This document shows positions 18,301-26,563 of a stretch of 45,294 nt of DNA, piece by piece. The notes under the pieces are model-generated. The model searched no databases. It was not told the DNA's origin and worked only from the letters and a program-made list of their open reading frames with translations. Every line of letters starts with the position of its first letter. Within the stretch, counting starts at the first letter, position 1. Source of the stretch: Gammaproteobacteria bacterium (GTDB lineage: Bacteria; Pseudomonadota; Gammaproteobacteria; JABXHR01); NCBI GenBank assembly GCA_013373515.1, contig JABXHR010000060.1, positions 1 to 45,294 of the forward strand, read 5' to 3'. Made by a program: the position numbers and the translations under genes.

Positions 18301-18729
18301 GTCCGTCGCTAACGCATTCATCGGGTAAATGATGATTGCTTTAATCCCATCGCGTTTATCCTGCATACACCGATCAAGCACTGGGAACATAAAACACTCG
18401 GTCTTACCTGATCCCGTACCAGTTGCCACAATGGTGGACTGAGGGTTTGCACCGCATAGCCGCTCAAACGATCGAAGTTGATGGAGATATGGCGGAAACC
18501 CGAGGTTTAGGTGCTTAAAAGGAAGCTCAGCACCTGACTCTGTTTTACGAAACGGCAGGCCTAAGGATAACCAAGGGCCCTTGAAAAGCGCATCGGGTGT
18601 TTCGATGAACTCTTCCATCGCCGACTGACCGTTAGCTCGCAAGAAACCCGCTGTGGACGCGGGAAAACTAATTTTGAGAAAGCGCTTAACGCCTTCTAGC
18701 AGCTCCGGTGCAACCAGTGAGGGTAACAT
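12364..18729 (-). CDS. Giant DEAD/DEAH helicase with DUF1998 and nuclease-like module (DruE/DrmAB-like)
   Basis: A 2121-residue protein. The N-terminal SF2 core has Walker A ATGTGSGKTE (102-111), YPMNALATDQ (Ia), VDELHTFDG (DELH, 233-236) and VGTSATIGG (III). The middle carries zinc pairs such as CRECYATGW and CGGCG...CGRCG. Helicase domain 2 includes SATPTMEMGIDIGDL and QRIGRAGRKDG. A DUF1998/MZB region follows (FDTIPGGTGYLKQL, then the cysteines of NCSCNEDPDKDGCYKCLFAY). After it come RPDFVM and IYLDGYKYH with DDTQKR, the pattern of a Vsr-like PD-(D/E)XK nuclease. Architecture and size fit Druantia DruE; separate DrmA and DrmB of DISARM carry the same parts in two genes. It starts 3 nt after the methyltransferase gene ends. 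Presumably it translocates on and destroys foreign DNA. Confidence 0.85.
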   Translation of the reverse strand: MLPSLVAPELLEGVKRFLKISFPASTAGFLRANGQSAMEEFIETPDALFKGPWLSLGLPFRKTESGAELPFKHLNLGFPPYLHQLRSFERLCGANPQSTIVATGTGSGKTECFMFPVLDRCMQDKRDGIKAIIIYPMNALATDQARRFAKEIWSRPALRGKIRVGLFVGDNDKSPFTEMTPDYVITCKDTLRENPPDILLTNYKMLDYLMIRPKDQPLWRLNNEDQLRFLIVDELHTFDGAQGTDLACLIRRLKHKLNIQDELACVGTSATIGGKESIDQLLRYASQIFSTPLTVEAVVQEDRLQAAEFLPGSAEELRWPSASQLRNMEPSRYRSIDDFIAAHASLWLTKPPTGLTSQEKSMRERAQVTLGEQLKLHVAFQQMLNRAEKLVNLAELNREWQVKLERTELEINQLFASLLSLVSAARSWRQPHIKSPEAGGVAPFTTVRYQLWLRELRRLLGSVEDTPNLRLSDDLSPDSDQMHLPVAHCRECYATGWATYKDPNESVVSDKLDQIYGHYFAKSPDTLVLFPLAEGEKHQQGLVHKLCGGCGSLNTASSAECGRCGVNDHRLVAVWRPDMNQQHTADGAKVMRFHNDCPHCDAKDGLILMGSRAASLSSVMIGRLFASTYNDDHKLITFSDSVQDAAHRAGYFGARTWRDGFRTALTIALNERLQGMSLDSVAAQFVTFWQERFTPEQFAATFIASNQEWMRDWEALKEQGNLPEGSNLVERFIGPRLHWEVYNEFGLGSRIGRTLERSTVALAAPDDMAIDQSAKRAQAKLSEELEGLRDISVSDVKHFILGLLWRMKTRGAFDHPEQRTYKHELGKSYLLNRNYALPSFGPNSRLPAYLTLEKLGQVFDYVESKSGWYVRWFNKSLAVDNVFATAELRQAFLIVLRELTKAELLTVDEVKGQDVWGLSPHAWSCATDVSELGCNECRHVIQVATRQISDWQGVPCQRSSCIGHYTQVIPSRGKQNHLKDPVRLITAEHTGLLPPDMRLSIENSFKDGRAPWDINLLSATPTMEMGIDIGDLSSVLLCSVPPAQANYLQRIGRAGRKDGNALNVTVSNGAPHDLYFYSDPVEMMAGSVKTPGIFMSAGAVLERQLIAFCFDRWTATGIDDSAIPASLKPVLNAVGNHDPKAFPYNLISFIEDNAHELFDQFLEMFSEFKADSDGVSQLREFLFGGGERSPISVRLVSRLAELYKERDARIKTIKALKKRIDELKKLPEDEATKAQLDDAMSERSGLMELARNVERKSTLNFFTDEGLLPNYAFPEEGVRLQSVIFRRIEKKEGGKDDEGNPRQYEKRVFEITRPSAAAISELVPHNHFYGIERRVEIDQVDLTLSAVEEWRLCDRCHYGEPLVEGDKHDQCPRCGSVMWANTSQKQSLLKLRQVYANSNDRNSRIGDDSDQREPVFFKRELMVDVKRENSVQAFRITDPTLPFGFEYLRQATFREVNFGRATDQGLTLKVAGNESIRPGFKLCKYCGKVYHGNKKLIENHTISCKLRRANAPVPSDTDYHQALYLYRELQSEAIRLLLPIAEVQSSDVRLQSLVAALHLGLRSFFGGDVGHLMTTHYSEPEGDSDLRRHYLMIFDTIPGGTGYLKQLLTDKSQLIAMLRASYEHLINCSCNEDPDKDGCYKCLFAYRESRNLELISRNEAAQLLLEILERESQLEAVDKLEPDDINPLHESELERQFIYALGQHKQCTLTHCLINGKPGHQLSVEVDGKVVLWQIEPQVDLGPEVGVRLNTRPDFVMSRRDKRPGDKALAIYLDGYKYHRNKVADDTQKRMAVLQSRNFEVWSLSWNDIPRAGFVVDQTYINWLEQHSDKGNRDLYLRMSEQAGWAQFNHLIQPIKEGVFSWLIERLRGNTELLLSIARSRVLASLNVEGFTDKARLAEIRKQAENLSFSGFNLENLTENSVLGLASPSEGLVWGKCISAEDLRSSEGVNSGLGSILHIDDSAPDDEAFEPVWHQFWTLTNLTQYIPNSIFTSRLGLQSSSYDEVWRNIPNTETTPVTTETLSPDWVEALELTERVEALTALVSAFSSLEAPEIGQEIVAKDGAVALEAEWLWDERKIIAVISTDENDVTLDTGEWSVLVIDATDTERLVEKFKELIDARS

Positions 18730-18732
18730 GCG

Positions 18733-21700
18733 TTATTTACCCTCCTGCTCAAAGACATGCCATGCGATCTCGTAATCTGTTTCACGATCAGGCTTAACAA
18801 AAGGAGCAACATATTCGATGGTGCGCTCGATTGGACCGCCGGGTTGTGTTTTGTCGATATATGTTTTTTTGACGATTTCACCCGCTGGTAGATCTTTAAC
18901 GTCATTCCAGCCGGGGTTCGGGTCGTTTCGAGAACTGTTGCGCGCAAGGCCGACACCAACTAACCCTTTGCTGGGGGTAAAAATGATACGACCGTTCTGG
19001 TCATACCAAGTATCCGCTTCATATTGGCGCATAACGGGGAACTGAACTCGATAAATCGTTTTTAGTTCTTCAAGTGTTATCCCTAGGGACTGTGCAACAA
19101 GGACGTCAATTTCAAGTAGGGCTTGTCTGCGAGAAAAATCCGCGCGAAGTGAATGCTGCCTGCTCCATACACCGTTAAGTCTTTCGAACTCGTTTTTGTG
19201 AAGTAATGCACCTACCGTTTTTGAGTAGTTATAGAAGCTATCTGGCAGAAAATCAGCATGAGGGCTCCAAGATTCTTCACGCCAGCTAGGTCTCCAACAT
19301 GATTTCCACAGTTCCGCATAATCATTTGTTAAGGAGGTCAACATAATAGCTCGAGCATCGGCTCTATCATTATGAATAAACGGAAAGCCGCGTAAAGTCG
19401 ACTCATACAGGTCTGATTTACCTGTTGTTTTCAAATAAAAGTCAGCGATTATCGAATAGCAGAACGACGAAAAGCTAGCAGCATGCCGCATCGACTTGAA
19501 AGTAGTGGAAAGTACAGGATTAGTATGCCCAACCCCCTTCGGAACAAGAGTGCAGATCATTGAGCGCTCCGACGATGCACCAAACATCCGCCTGTTAACG
19601 AAACGATAATACTCGGTAACGCGCTTAGGCTCTTTACACCCCTCGTCCACCCAACTTACCTTCGGTGTGCGAGCTCGATATTCGTCTTCTGAACATGCTG
19701 GAACATAGTTAGTGCGCGGAAGGTAATCATCAGGCAACGTCATCAAATCCAAGCAATCGTAATCGCTATTAAGCTTACATGGGTCACGGGGTGTTTTTGC
19801 AAACGGGTTAGCAACAAAGAAATGAGGTCCCGACAAGACCCATCTCGAGCTGCTGGATGGAAATGATGTATCTCTCGAGATGGTCCCATCACGTTGGGCA
19901 TATGTTTCATCAAACATAACGGTGGAAACATATTGGCCCGTCAAATCTCCTAATCGTTTGGGTTGAGCAGCGAACTTATCCAAAACTTCAAGCAGTTGAA
20001 CAGCATGTAGAGCCGGTAATCTCGCATGTAAACTGGGAGTACCGGCCTCATCATACAGTCGACCAAATAGACTCAGCTCATGTTCTGTGACATGAATAAC
20101 ACGATCTCGATGCCCCGAAGTATTCCATGTGACTCTATTGCCTGTTTCAGCGGGTTCGGTCTTTAATCCAGGCACTGCGCCGGCCCCATTGTGAGAAAGA
20201 CATATATCTATACTGCTTGGTAAAAATAAGTTAGCTAGGTGACTAAAATTAGGAGTAGTAAGCACCGGACCATAGATATTGATGCTGTACATTGTCGCAT
20301 GGTGGACTTCGGCAAAGAGTCTCAGTTCATTATGAAATTGAAAGTGAGCTCGCAACCGGCTATAGATCTTTGATCTTAGCCCGCCACCTTTAGGATCATC
20401 GTAGGTTCCTTCCGGATGCAGGAACCCGGCTACTCCGGTTGTAGATAGAGCACGCCAAGATTGTGGTAAGAAACATTTATATAAATTGGTCTGAACACCC
20501 TTAAGATCGGGATAATTAACGACTGCATTCAGAAAAGTTTGAGCGCCCTCAGCTTGTTGATACTCAGCAAGCCATCCTTTCTCTACAACGGGAAATTCCT
20601 CAAAAATATCTTCTCGCAGTTCATTCAGCCTACTTGCCGTGAACTTACGCAGAACAAACAGTGGATTGTAATCTCCTAGGATGCCGCCCTCTTGCCATTC
20701 CACTTTAAGCCACGGTGGGTTACCGAGAATTAGATCAAAACCACCTTCAGCAAACAGGTCCGCATAAACCAGTTCCCAATGGAAAAACTTCTGTTGATCT
20801 GCAATCGACTGAGCCAGTCGAAACCGTGGTGAATATTGGAAGAGGACCTTGAAGTCAATTACACCAAACTTGTTTACAAAAGCCTTCCCTTCCTGCTCTT
20901 CTGATGTTTCTGAAAAGAGGTCTTTCACTTCACCGGATGGACCCGCGAGCAAGGTGTCGCCTAGCAATAGATTTTCCAGGTCAAACAGCCATTCATCGCG
21001 AGCTGGCAAACCCTCGGCTGCATCAATAGGCCAGAACCAGAGAGCGCACCAGTAATCCATCACCAGTTTTAAGCGGCGATAGGCACTAGCGTTGCTAAGT
21101 TGTTCTGACAGTAACTCTCCAGAGAGCGCCTGATCTTTGTAGCTAAGTGGCGTTCGGTTACCTGATGCTTTGTGCCCATATACCGGATAGGGGTCGGTGG
21201 TTTTAGCACGCAGTGTGGCAAGGCTTCGGGTGTGCTGTTGCCATAGCTCATCAATTTTTTGGCTAAGTTTCTGAAGCCGCTTGATGTCATCATTATTGAA
21301 GGGCTTACAGATCTCTTTGCGCCAATCACTGATCATCTTTATCTGAGCAGGATAACGTTGCCTAACAATTTGATCGGAGTAATTCGCCATCCCTTGGTCT
21401 GGCAATAGGAAGTGCCATATGTGATTTTCAGTGCGCTGGCTGCTACCGCCCTCGCCCAGTTTCGATTGCTCTGGTGCTAATTTGAGCCAAGAGTTATCGT
21501 CACTGCTTTTGAGTTTCAAACTACCGACCGGAAAGAGATCTCGGCGCGCGCCGATAAGGGAGTTGCCGTTGTTAAGCTGTAAACCCAGCCATGGTATGAA
21601 ACGGTCTTTTGAGAGTGCGTTAAGCCAAATCGAAACTTCCGCAAGTTCCACAGCAATTGGGTTGAGGTCAACGCCGAACACGTTATTGTCAGCAAGGTAC

Positions 21701-23637
21701 ATTTTGACCCGCTGCTTCTCTTCAAGGTAGCGGTTTTGCGGTATCCGTTCGCCCTTTGCAGCCTGCGCGTTTTCAAGATAGGCGTCAGCTAACTGATCGA
21801 TCGCTTCGTTTATGAATGCTGCACTCCCCATCGCGGGCTCACAGACACGCATTTTTAAAATCCGCTCGCCACGCGCGTTAAAATCTGGCTGCCCATTCGA
21901 CTTAACTAGCGGCTCTAGTTGTTCCGTAAACAGCTCTTTAAGCGCGTATTTAACCAGCGATTTTGTGAGTACCTCAGGTGTGTAGTAACTGGCAGATTTT
22001 TCGCGATCACGCCCGGCTAAACGATAGATAAACGTGCCTTTTTCGTAAACTCGAAGTTTCTGATGACCGTTTTCATCTTTATCGAAAACTTTCTCGTCTT
22101 CTTTGTATTGAGGTAGCTCCTCGGCCGTGACGAAATAACCGGTGTCCAGCTCATTTAAGGTTTCTCCAGCCTTCTTAACTTCATAGAGGTCCTCTTTGGC
22201 GAAGAAGCCACGGTAGCTCAGCAGTGCTTCATAAACGGCGCCCAACTGGTTAATACCTAACTGGGCATAACTAATCCGCCCCCTGCGACGGTTGCCCTTC
22301 GCAGCTCTCGATAGAGACATCAGTTCGATGATGCGTTGCAGGATGTAGTTCGGGAACACGACTCGATTCAGCAGTTTCGTGCGCTCAGGATCGAACAGAT
22401 GCGTTTTTAGCGGCTGCATTTCAAAGGCATCACGCTCGGTACTAGCAGTGGCCAGCAGATCTTGCTGATCGGTGATATAGCCTTCGTGAATCAGGTGAAA
22501 CAGGGTTTTAAGCGTGTCGTTAAAATATCGCCCGTTCCGCTCACGCTCGGACGTCAGGGGTATAATTTCGAGTTCACGTAGACTCTCTAACGAATACCCT
22601 TTGAGGTAGATCTCGTTAGTGATGGGGGCATAGCCCAGCTCGGGACGGGCCTCGACATAGAATAGAAACAACAAGCGATACATATACCGCAAACACTCGA
22701 CGGTCAGCTGCTCTGGATCGAGCTCATTCTTGCCTGAGTAGATGCCTTCTTTACGGGCCTTCGCGAGCTCTATGAGCTGTTTGGCAGCCTCGTTCCCCAA
22801 AAGCTCTATCGATTCACGCAGTGCATATTTGAGATCCTCGGAAACACCATAGGCATGCTTATGGGCATTTTCATCAAGGGTATCTAGCAGAGCTTGTCCC
22901 TGCTCGGCCGTAAAGCTGTCTCTATGAAGCAGGATCGCTGCCGCTTTAAGCGTGTCGGTCTCCCTGCGCGTAAATAACTCCAACCAATCGAAACGCAGTA
23001 CACGTGACTGGGCAAATTTGGCACGGTCGAGTAATACCCACTGGCGAGCAGATGCTAGGATGATCCACCGCGGCGGGTGCGCAATCGCGTAAACATGGGC
23101 TGCGATTAAGTTTTGCCAGTTTAGGTTTTTGAGCTGCTTTGATATTGGCGTACTACTTAACGACGTTAACTGAGTGGGAGCGACCTCAAGCCCGAGCGGA
23201 TCATCATCCTGCGCTTCTTCAGGCAGTGCCTCCAGAACCCATATCAGTGGCTGTCCATTTGAATCGTTTATCTCAGCCAGCAACGGCACCTCGAGTTCAT
23301 CGTCTATCGCGACGCGCTCTAGTTGGATGCTGAACCCCAAGATTGGTAGCAAGGTCGCAAACCATTCGCGCTGCAATGCCAATCGTTCTTCACTAGAACG
23401 CGCGCGCTCAAGCTCTTTAAATGTTAATAACGCGTCACGTGATAGCGTATGTAAGGCGTTGTGTGGAGCTCGCTGGCTCAGCTGTAGTTCAGCGTTATGC
23501 CCTTGATTGGCTGCTTTTGCACGCTCTTCGTTGTTGTTCCAGTTATCGAGTTGTTCTTTGACATCACCACTAAAGATCTCTGCTAGGTAATGCTCAGAGT
23601 AGAATTCGTTTTCGTTACTAATTCCGAACCACGCCAT
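18733..23637 (-). CDS. Giant N6-adenine DNA methyltransferase (DrmMI-like)
   Basis: A 1634-residue gamma-class amino-methyltransferase. The SAM-binding motif I is CEPAMGSAAFINEA (599-612), where most relatives have PxCGSG. VFGVDLNP (653-660) is motif II and LGNPPWLK (971-978) is the catalytic NPPW. The first 550 residues include a helical region with KSASYYTPEVLTKSLVKYAL just before the catalytic core, as in Eco57I/PglX-like enzymes. The C-terminal 600 residues probably recognise the DNA target. Size, the EPAMGS variant and adjacency to a DrmD-like SNF2 gene (9-nt gap) fit DrmMI of class 1 DISARM. It should methylate host DNA as self; whether it restricts too is unknown. The start ATG has AAGGA 6 nt upstream. 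Confidence 0.82.
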   Translation of the reverse strand: MAWFGISNENEFYSEHYLAEIFSGDVKEQLDNWNNNEERAKAANQGHNAELQLSQRAPHNALHTLSRDALLTFKELERARSSEERLALQREWFATLLPILGFSIQLERVAIDDELEVPLLAEINDSNGQPLIWVLEALPEEAQDDDPLGLEVAPTQLTSLSSTPISKQLKNLNWQNLIAAHVYAIAHPPRWIILASARQWVLLDRAKFAQSRVLRFDWLELFTRRETDTLKAAAILLHRDSFTAEQGQALLDTLDENAHKHAYGVSEDLKYALRESIELLGNEAAKQLIELAKARKEGIYSGKNELDPEQLTVECLRYMYRLLFLFYVEARPELGYAPITNEIYLKGYSLESLRELEIIPLTSERERNGRYFNDTLKTLFHLIHEGYITDQQDLLATASTERDAFEMQPLKTHLFDPERTKLLNRVVFPNYILQRIIELMSLSRAAKGNRRRGRISYAQLGINQLGAVYEALLSYRGFFAKEDLYEVKKAGETLNELDTGYFVTAEELPQYKEDEKVFDKDENGHQKLRVYEKGTFIYRLAGRDREKSASYYTPEVLTKSLVKYALKELFTEQLEPLVKSNGQPDFNARGERILKMRVCEPAMGSAAFINEAIDQLADAYLENAQAAKGERIPQNRYLEEKQRVKMYLADNNVFGVDLNPIAVELAEVSIWLNALSKDRFIPWLGLQLNNGNSLIGARRDLFPVGSLKLKSSDDNSWLKLAPEQSKLGEGGSSQRTENHIWHFLLPDQGMANYSDQIVRQRYPAQIKMISDWRKEICKPFNNDDIKRLQKLSQKIDELWQQHTRSLATLRAKTTDPYPVYGHKASGNRTPLSYKDQALSGELLSEQLSNASAYRRLKLVMDYWCALWFWPIDAAEGLPARDEWLFDLENLLLGDTLLAGPSGEVKDLFSETSEEQEGKAFVNKFGVIDFKVLFQYSPRFRLAQSIADQQKFFHWELVYADLFAEGGFDLILGNPPWLKVEWQEGGILGDYNPLFVLRKFTASRLNELREDIFEEFPVVEKGWLAEYQQAEGAQTFLNAVVNYPDLKGVQTNLYKCFLPQSWRALSTTGVAGFLHPEGTYDDPKGGGLRSKIYSRLRAHFQFHNELRLFAEVHHATMYSINIYGPVLTTPNFSHLANLFLPSSIDICLSHNGAGAVPGLKTEPAETGNRVTWNTSGHRDRVIHVTEHELSLFGRLYDEAGTPSLHARLPALHAVQLLEVLDKFAAQPKRLGDLTGQYVSTVMFDETYAQRDGTISRDTSFPSSSSRWVLSGPHFFVANPFAKTPRDPCKLNSDYDCLDLMTLPDDYLPRTNYVPACSEDEYRARTPKVSWVDEGCKEPKRVTEYYRFVNRRMFGASSERSMICTLVPKGVGHTNPVLSTTFKSMRHAASFSSFCYSIIADFYLKTTGKSDLYESTLRGFPFIHNDRADARAIMLTSLTNDYAELWKSCWRPSWREESWSPHADFLPDSFYNYSKTVGALLHKNEFERLNGVWSRQHSLRADFSRRQALLEIDVLVAQSLGITLEELKTIYRVQFPVMRQYEADTWYDQNGRIIFTPSKGLVGVGLARNSSRNDPNPGWNDVKDLPAGEIVKKTYIDKTQPGGPIERTIEYVAPFVKPDRETDYEIAWHVFEQEGK

Positions 23638-23646
23638 ATCTATTCC

Positions 23647-26529
23647 TTAATGAGTGTTACCAGTGAGCACGGCAATGACCTGAATATACGGCTCAGGCTC
23701 AGTGCGCTGAGTCTCTTCGATCCAATGTTTGTACTCTTCAAAAACTCGGTTAATTTGCTCGCGCCGCTCATGTTCTTTGCGTTTTTTGAAGGTCTCAACC
23801 TGGCTAGATTGCTCCAACTCCATCTCGAGCTGAGTGATATGCCGAGCACGCAGTTCAGACAATTGCTCAAGGCGTAACGCAAGCTGCTCACCTCTCATTG
23901 CTTCCAATTGGTCGCGTGCTGCTTTTAACGAGGCGTTGGCGCGATCTACGACAACAGGCAAGAACTCTCTCAACGAGTGAACGTCGCCCTCGATGCCTCG
24001 GTTTGGGATTGCTGACCCATCGAGTTTGTACTGTTTTAAAAACTCCATCGCAGGAAGGATAGAAGCGACTTGGCCATCAGCTACTTGAACCGCAAGTGTC
24101 TGTTGGATAAGCGCTTGACCGCGCTTGTTGGGAAAACCGCCTTGCAATACAAACCAGTGTTCGCCCTGTGACAACTTACTCGGCAACCTAATAACTGGCG
24201 CAGTATGACGTCCGAACGCGTCTTGCACACGGCTTTGTAACCACTCAATGACGGGGTGTAACTGCCACAGATAGTGCAAGCCCGCTAACTGCGCATCCAC
24301 CGCATCACGCATCATCTTGACTGAATGCTGTACCGCAGACTTATCGGTTGTCAGGATAAAACGGTAGTCTGCCGGTCGAACTTCCCGTGGTAGAAATTTA
24401 CTTTGCTGTTGCAGGTCTCTCGGCGCTGTCAGATCGATCTGTTGTTTCGCGTCATCCACTCTGAATTCGATACGCTCGCCGCTACTTTTTAGCCAATTAA
24501 GTGCCTCTTTAGCGAAGGAGTAATCATCCCGGTAGAGCTTAGGGGATGGAGCGGTGATAGCCTCGAGATCAGCATGATTACTGACCTGTTTCTTCGGTAG
24601 GTAAGGTTTTAATGCATCTTCAGCCTGTGTCTGCACATCACCAAACAATAGGTCATCAATAAGTGAACCAAAATCACCCGTGTTGGTATCAGCCTCCATT
24701 GCTGCAGCAACACGCTCCTCCTCCTCTTGCTGGTCATAGAGTCCCATAAACTCTGAGGGATCGCCTATGTTTTTGCCGGCTTGGCTGTCTTTTTCAATCA
24801 ATACTTCGAGCACCCGCTGATCGCCACGGACGTCGCTATTACTGGATTCGGTCATCAGATACCGAATTTGAGGTTGTTTGGTTTGGCCGTAACGATCGAT
24901 TCGACCGTTGCGCTGTTGGAACACCATCAAGGACCAGGGAATATCAAAATGCACCATTCGATGGCTGAGGTGGTGCAGGTTTATACCCTCTGATGCCACA
25001 TCAGAGCAAAGAAGTAGCCTGATTTTGCTGTCGCTCTTTCCGAACTGCTCAACGATATCCGCGAGGTCCGTATCTTTCATGGTACCGGTAAGAACTTCCA
25101 GCTCTCCCTTTTTGAGCTTGAGGTCTCTCTCTAAATTCTCCTTCAAAAACGCCAAGGTAACCAAGCTTTCTGTAAACACTACTAGACGATCATCGGAGGC
25201 ACGTGTCCAACCTAATGAACTGGGTCCGCTCTTGTCTAGCATTTTGGTGAGCAGTTGGTATTTTGAGAATTGATCAGGAGAAATCGCTCGCAGAGCCAAC
25301 GCAATACCGTTGAGAGTATCAATATCTTCCAAGACTTCGCAGTCCTGCTCTTTTTTTGCGAGAATTTTGAGTCGATTTTCAACTGTGCCCAGACATGCAC
25401 AAGGACTTGAGAATAATGCTTTCTCTAGCGTCGTTCTGAACAGAGCCCCGCCCCTGCGTTTGGTTCCATCTAGCGTTTTAAATTCGGCATTGGCGACTAA
25501 ATCGAACGCCTCTTCTTCTGGGTCCGTTGCACGTATTTTTGCGGTTGAGATCTCGCGTGCGGGGAATGCCGCTGATAGTTGATCGGCGACCTCGTGTTTA
25601 AAACGCCGTACGACTAAGCCTCGCTCACTAAAGTCCTCATGACTGTAATCTTTCCAATTTACAATCGCTGTAGGATCTAAAATATCCACCAAACTTGCGA
25701 AGCTCTCCGCCTTGCCATCGTGAGGTGTGGCTGAGAGCATAATCATGGTATCGGAGCGGGTCGAGAGCAGCTTCGCAAGCTGATAACGCTGAGAATTATT
25801 AGAGCGCCTCGCCACGTTGTGTGCCTCATCAATGATAATGATGTCCCAGTAGGCTTGTTCTAAATAATGGCGATATTCCAACGTCTGTTTGAGTGTATCG
25901 ATGGAGATAATAGCTCGGTCAAAGTAGTGGAACGGATTGTGATTGGTAGGTATTTGATTTCGGACGCGTTGAAGGCCCACAGAGTCCAAACGGGTTAACG
26001 GAATTGTAAAGCGCTGCCAGAACTCCATTTGAAACTGCCCCAGCATTGATTTGGTTGCTAGCACCAAAATGCGTTTTCCACGTCCTCGGCGAATCAACTC
26101 ACTTGTCAATATCCCCGCCTCCAGCGTTTTACCCAAACCAACTGAATCTGCAATTAGGATACGTTGGCGCGGTTGTTGAAGCGCTTGGCGTACGGGATCG
26201 AGCTGAAATGGCAACACATCCATCGCTGCCTCATGCCCGAGTGTTACACGGTCATCAGTAGGAGGTGTCTGTCTCAGAGCGGCGCCGATAAACAGCTGAG
26301 AAGCTCTATAGTCAGCAGATAAGTCATCAACCAGCTCTGTCGTAACGGGGTCCAAGATGCGGGCGCCATGCTCTAATCTGGAGAGAAACTGTCCGTTCTT
26401 ACCTCTAATTAGCTCAGACAGACCGATGCAATCAAGCAGGTAGCCTCCATCAGAAGTGCGGTCTACTCGGCGGATGCGCCACTCCGCATCTCTTATTTCG
26501 ACTCGCATTCCAGGGATGTATGCGCTCAT
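23647..26529 (-). CDS. SNF2/HepA-like ATPase (DrmD-like)
   Basis: A 960-residue SF2 enzyme of the SNF2/RapA type. Walker A is ADSVGLGKTLEAG (127-139), Walker B is IIIDEAHNVARR (DEAH, 234-237) and motif III is LSATPHDGK. The second RecA domain shows LLLCSDVASEGINLHHL and QQRNGRIDRYGQTKQP. A long coiled-coil-prone C-terminus follows (about 830-945; rich in E, R, Q, L). It matches the size and order of DrmD from DISARM class 1, where drmD precedes the methyltransferase gene. The ATG has TGGAG 5 nt upstream. It lies 34 nt from the HNH gene upstream and 9 nt from the methyltransferase downstream. It likely translocates on double-stranded DNA. No nuclease site is seen in it. Confidence 0.82.
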   Translation of the reverse strand: MSAYIPGMRVEIRDAEWRIRRVDRTSDGGYLLDCIGLSELIRGKNGQFLSRLEHGARILDPVTTELVDDLSADYRASQLFIGAALRQTPPTDDRVTLGHEAAMDVLPFQLDPVRQALQQPRQRILIADSVGLGKTLEAGILTSELIRRGRGKRILVLATKSMLGQFQMEFWQRFTIPLTRLDSVGLQRVRNQIPTNHNPFHYFDRAIISIDTLKQTLEYRHYLEQAYWDIIIIDEAHNVARRSNNSQRYQLAKLLSTRSDTMIMLSATPHDGKAESFASLVDILDPTAIVNWKDYSHEDFSERGLVVRRFKHEVADQLSAAFPAREISTAKIRATDPEEEAFDLVANAEFKTLDGTKRRGGALFRTTLEKALFSSPCACLGTVENRLKILAKKEQDCEVLEDIDTLNGIALALRAISPDQFSKYQLLTKMLDKSGPSSLGWTRASDDRLVVFTESLVTLAFLKENLERDLKLKKGELEVLTGTMKDTDLADIVEQFGKSDSKIRLLLCSDVASEGINLHHLSHRMVHFDIPWSLMVFQQRNGRIDRYGQTKQPQIRYLMTESSNSDVRGDQRVLEVLIEKDSQAGKNIGDPSEFMGLYDQQEEEERVAAAMEADTNTGDFGSLIDDLLFGDVQTQAEDALKPYLPKKQVSNHADLEAITAPSPKLYRDDYSFAKEALNWLKSSGERIEFRVDDAKQQIDLTAPRDLQQQSKFLPREVRPADYRFILTTDKSAVQHSVKMMRDAVDAQLAGLHYLWQLHPVIEWLQSRVQDAFGRHTAPVIRLPSKLSQGEHWFVLQGGFPNKRGQALIQQTLAVQVADGQVASILPAMEFLKQYKLDGSAIPNRGIEGDVHSLREFLPVVVDRANASLKAARDQLEAMRGEQLALRLEQLSELRARHITQLEMELEQSSQVETFKKRKEHERREQINRVFEEYKHWIEETQRTEPEPYIQVIAVLTGNTH

Positions 26530-26563
26530 TCAAACTCCATTGGCCTGGGTTTATTGATGGTTG

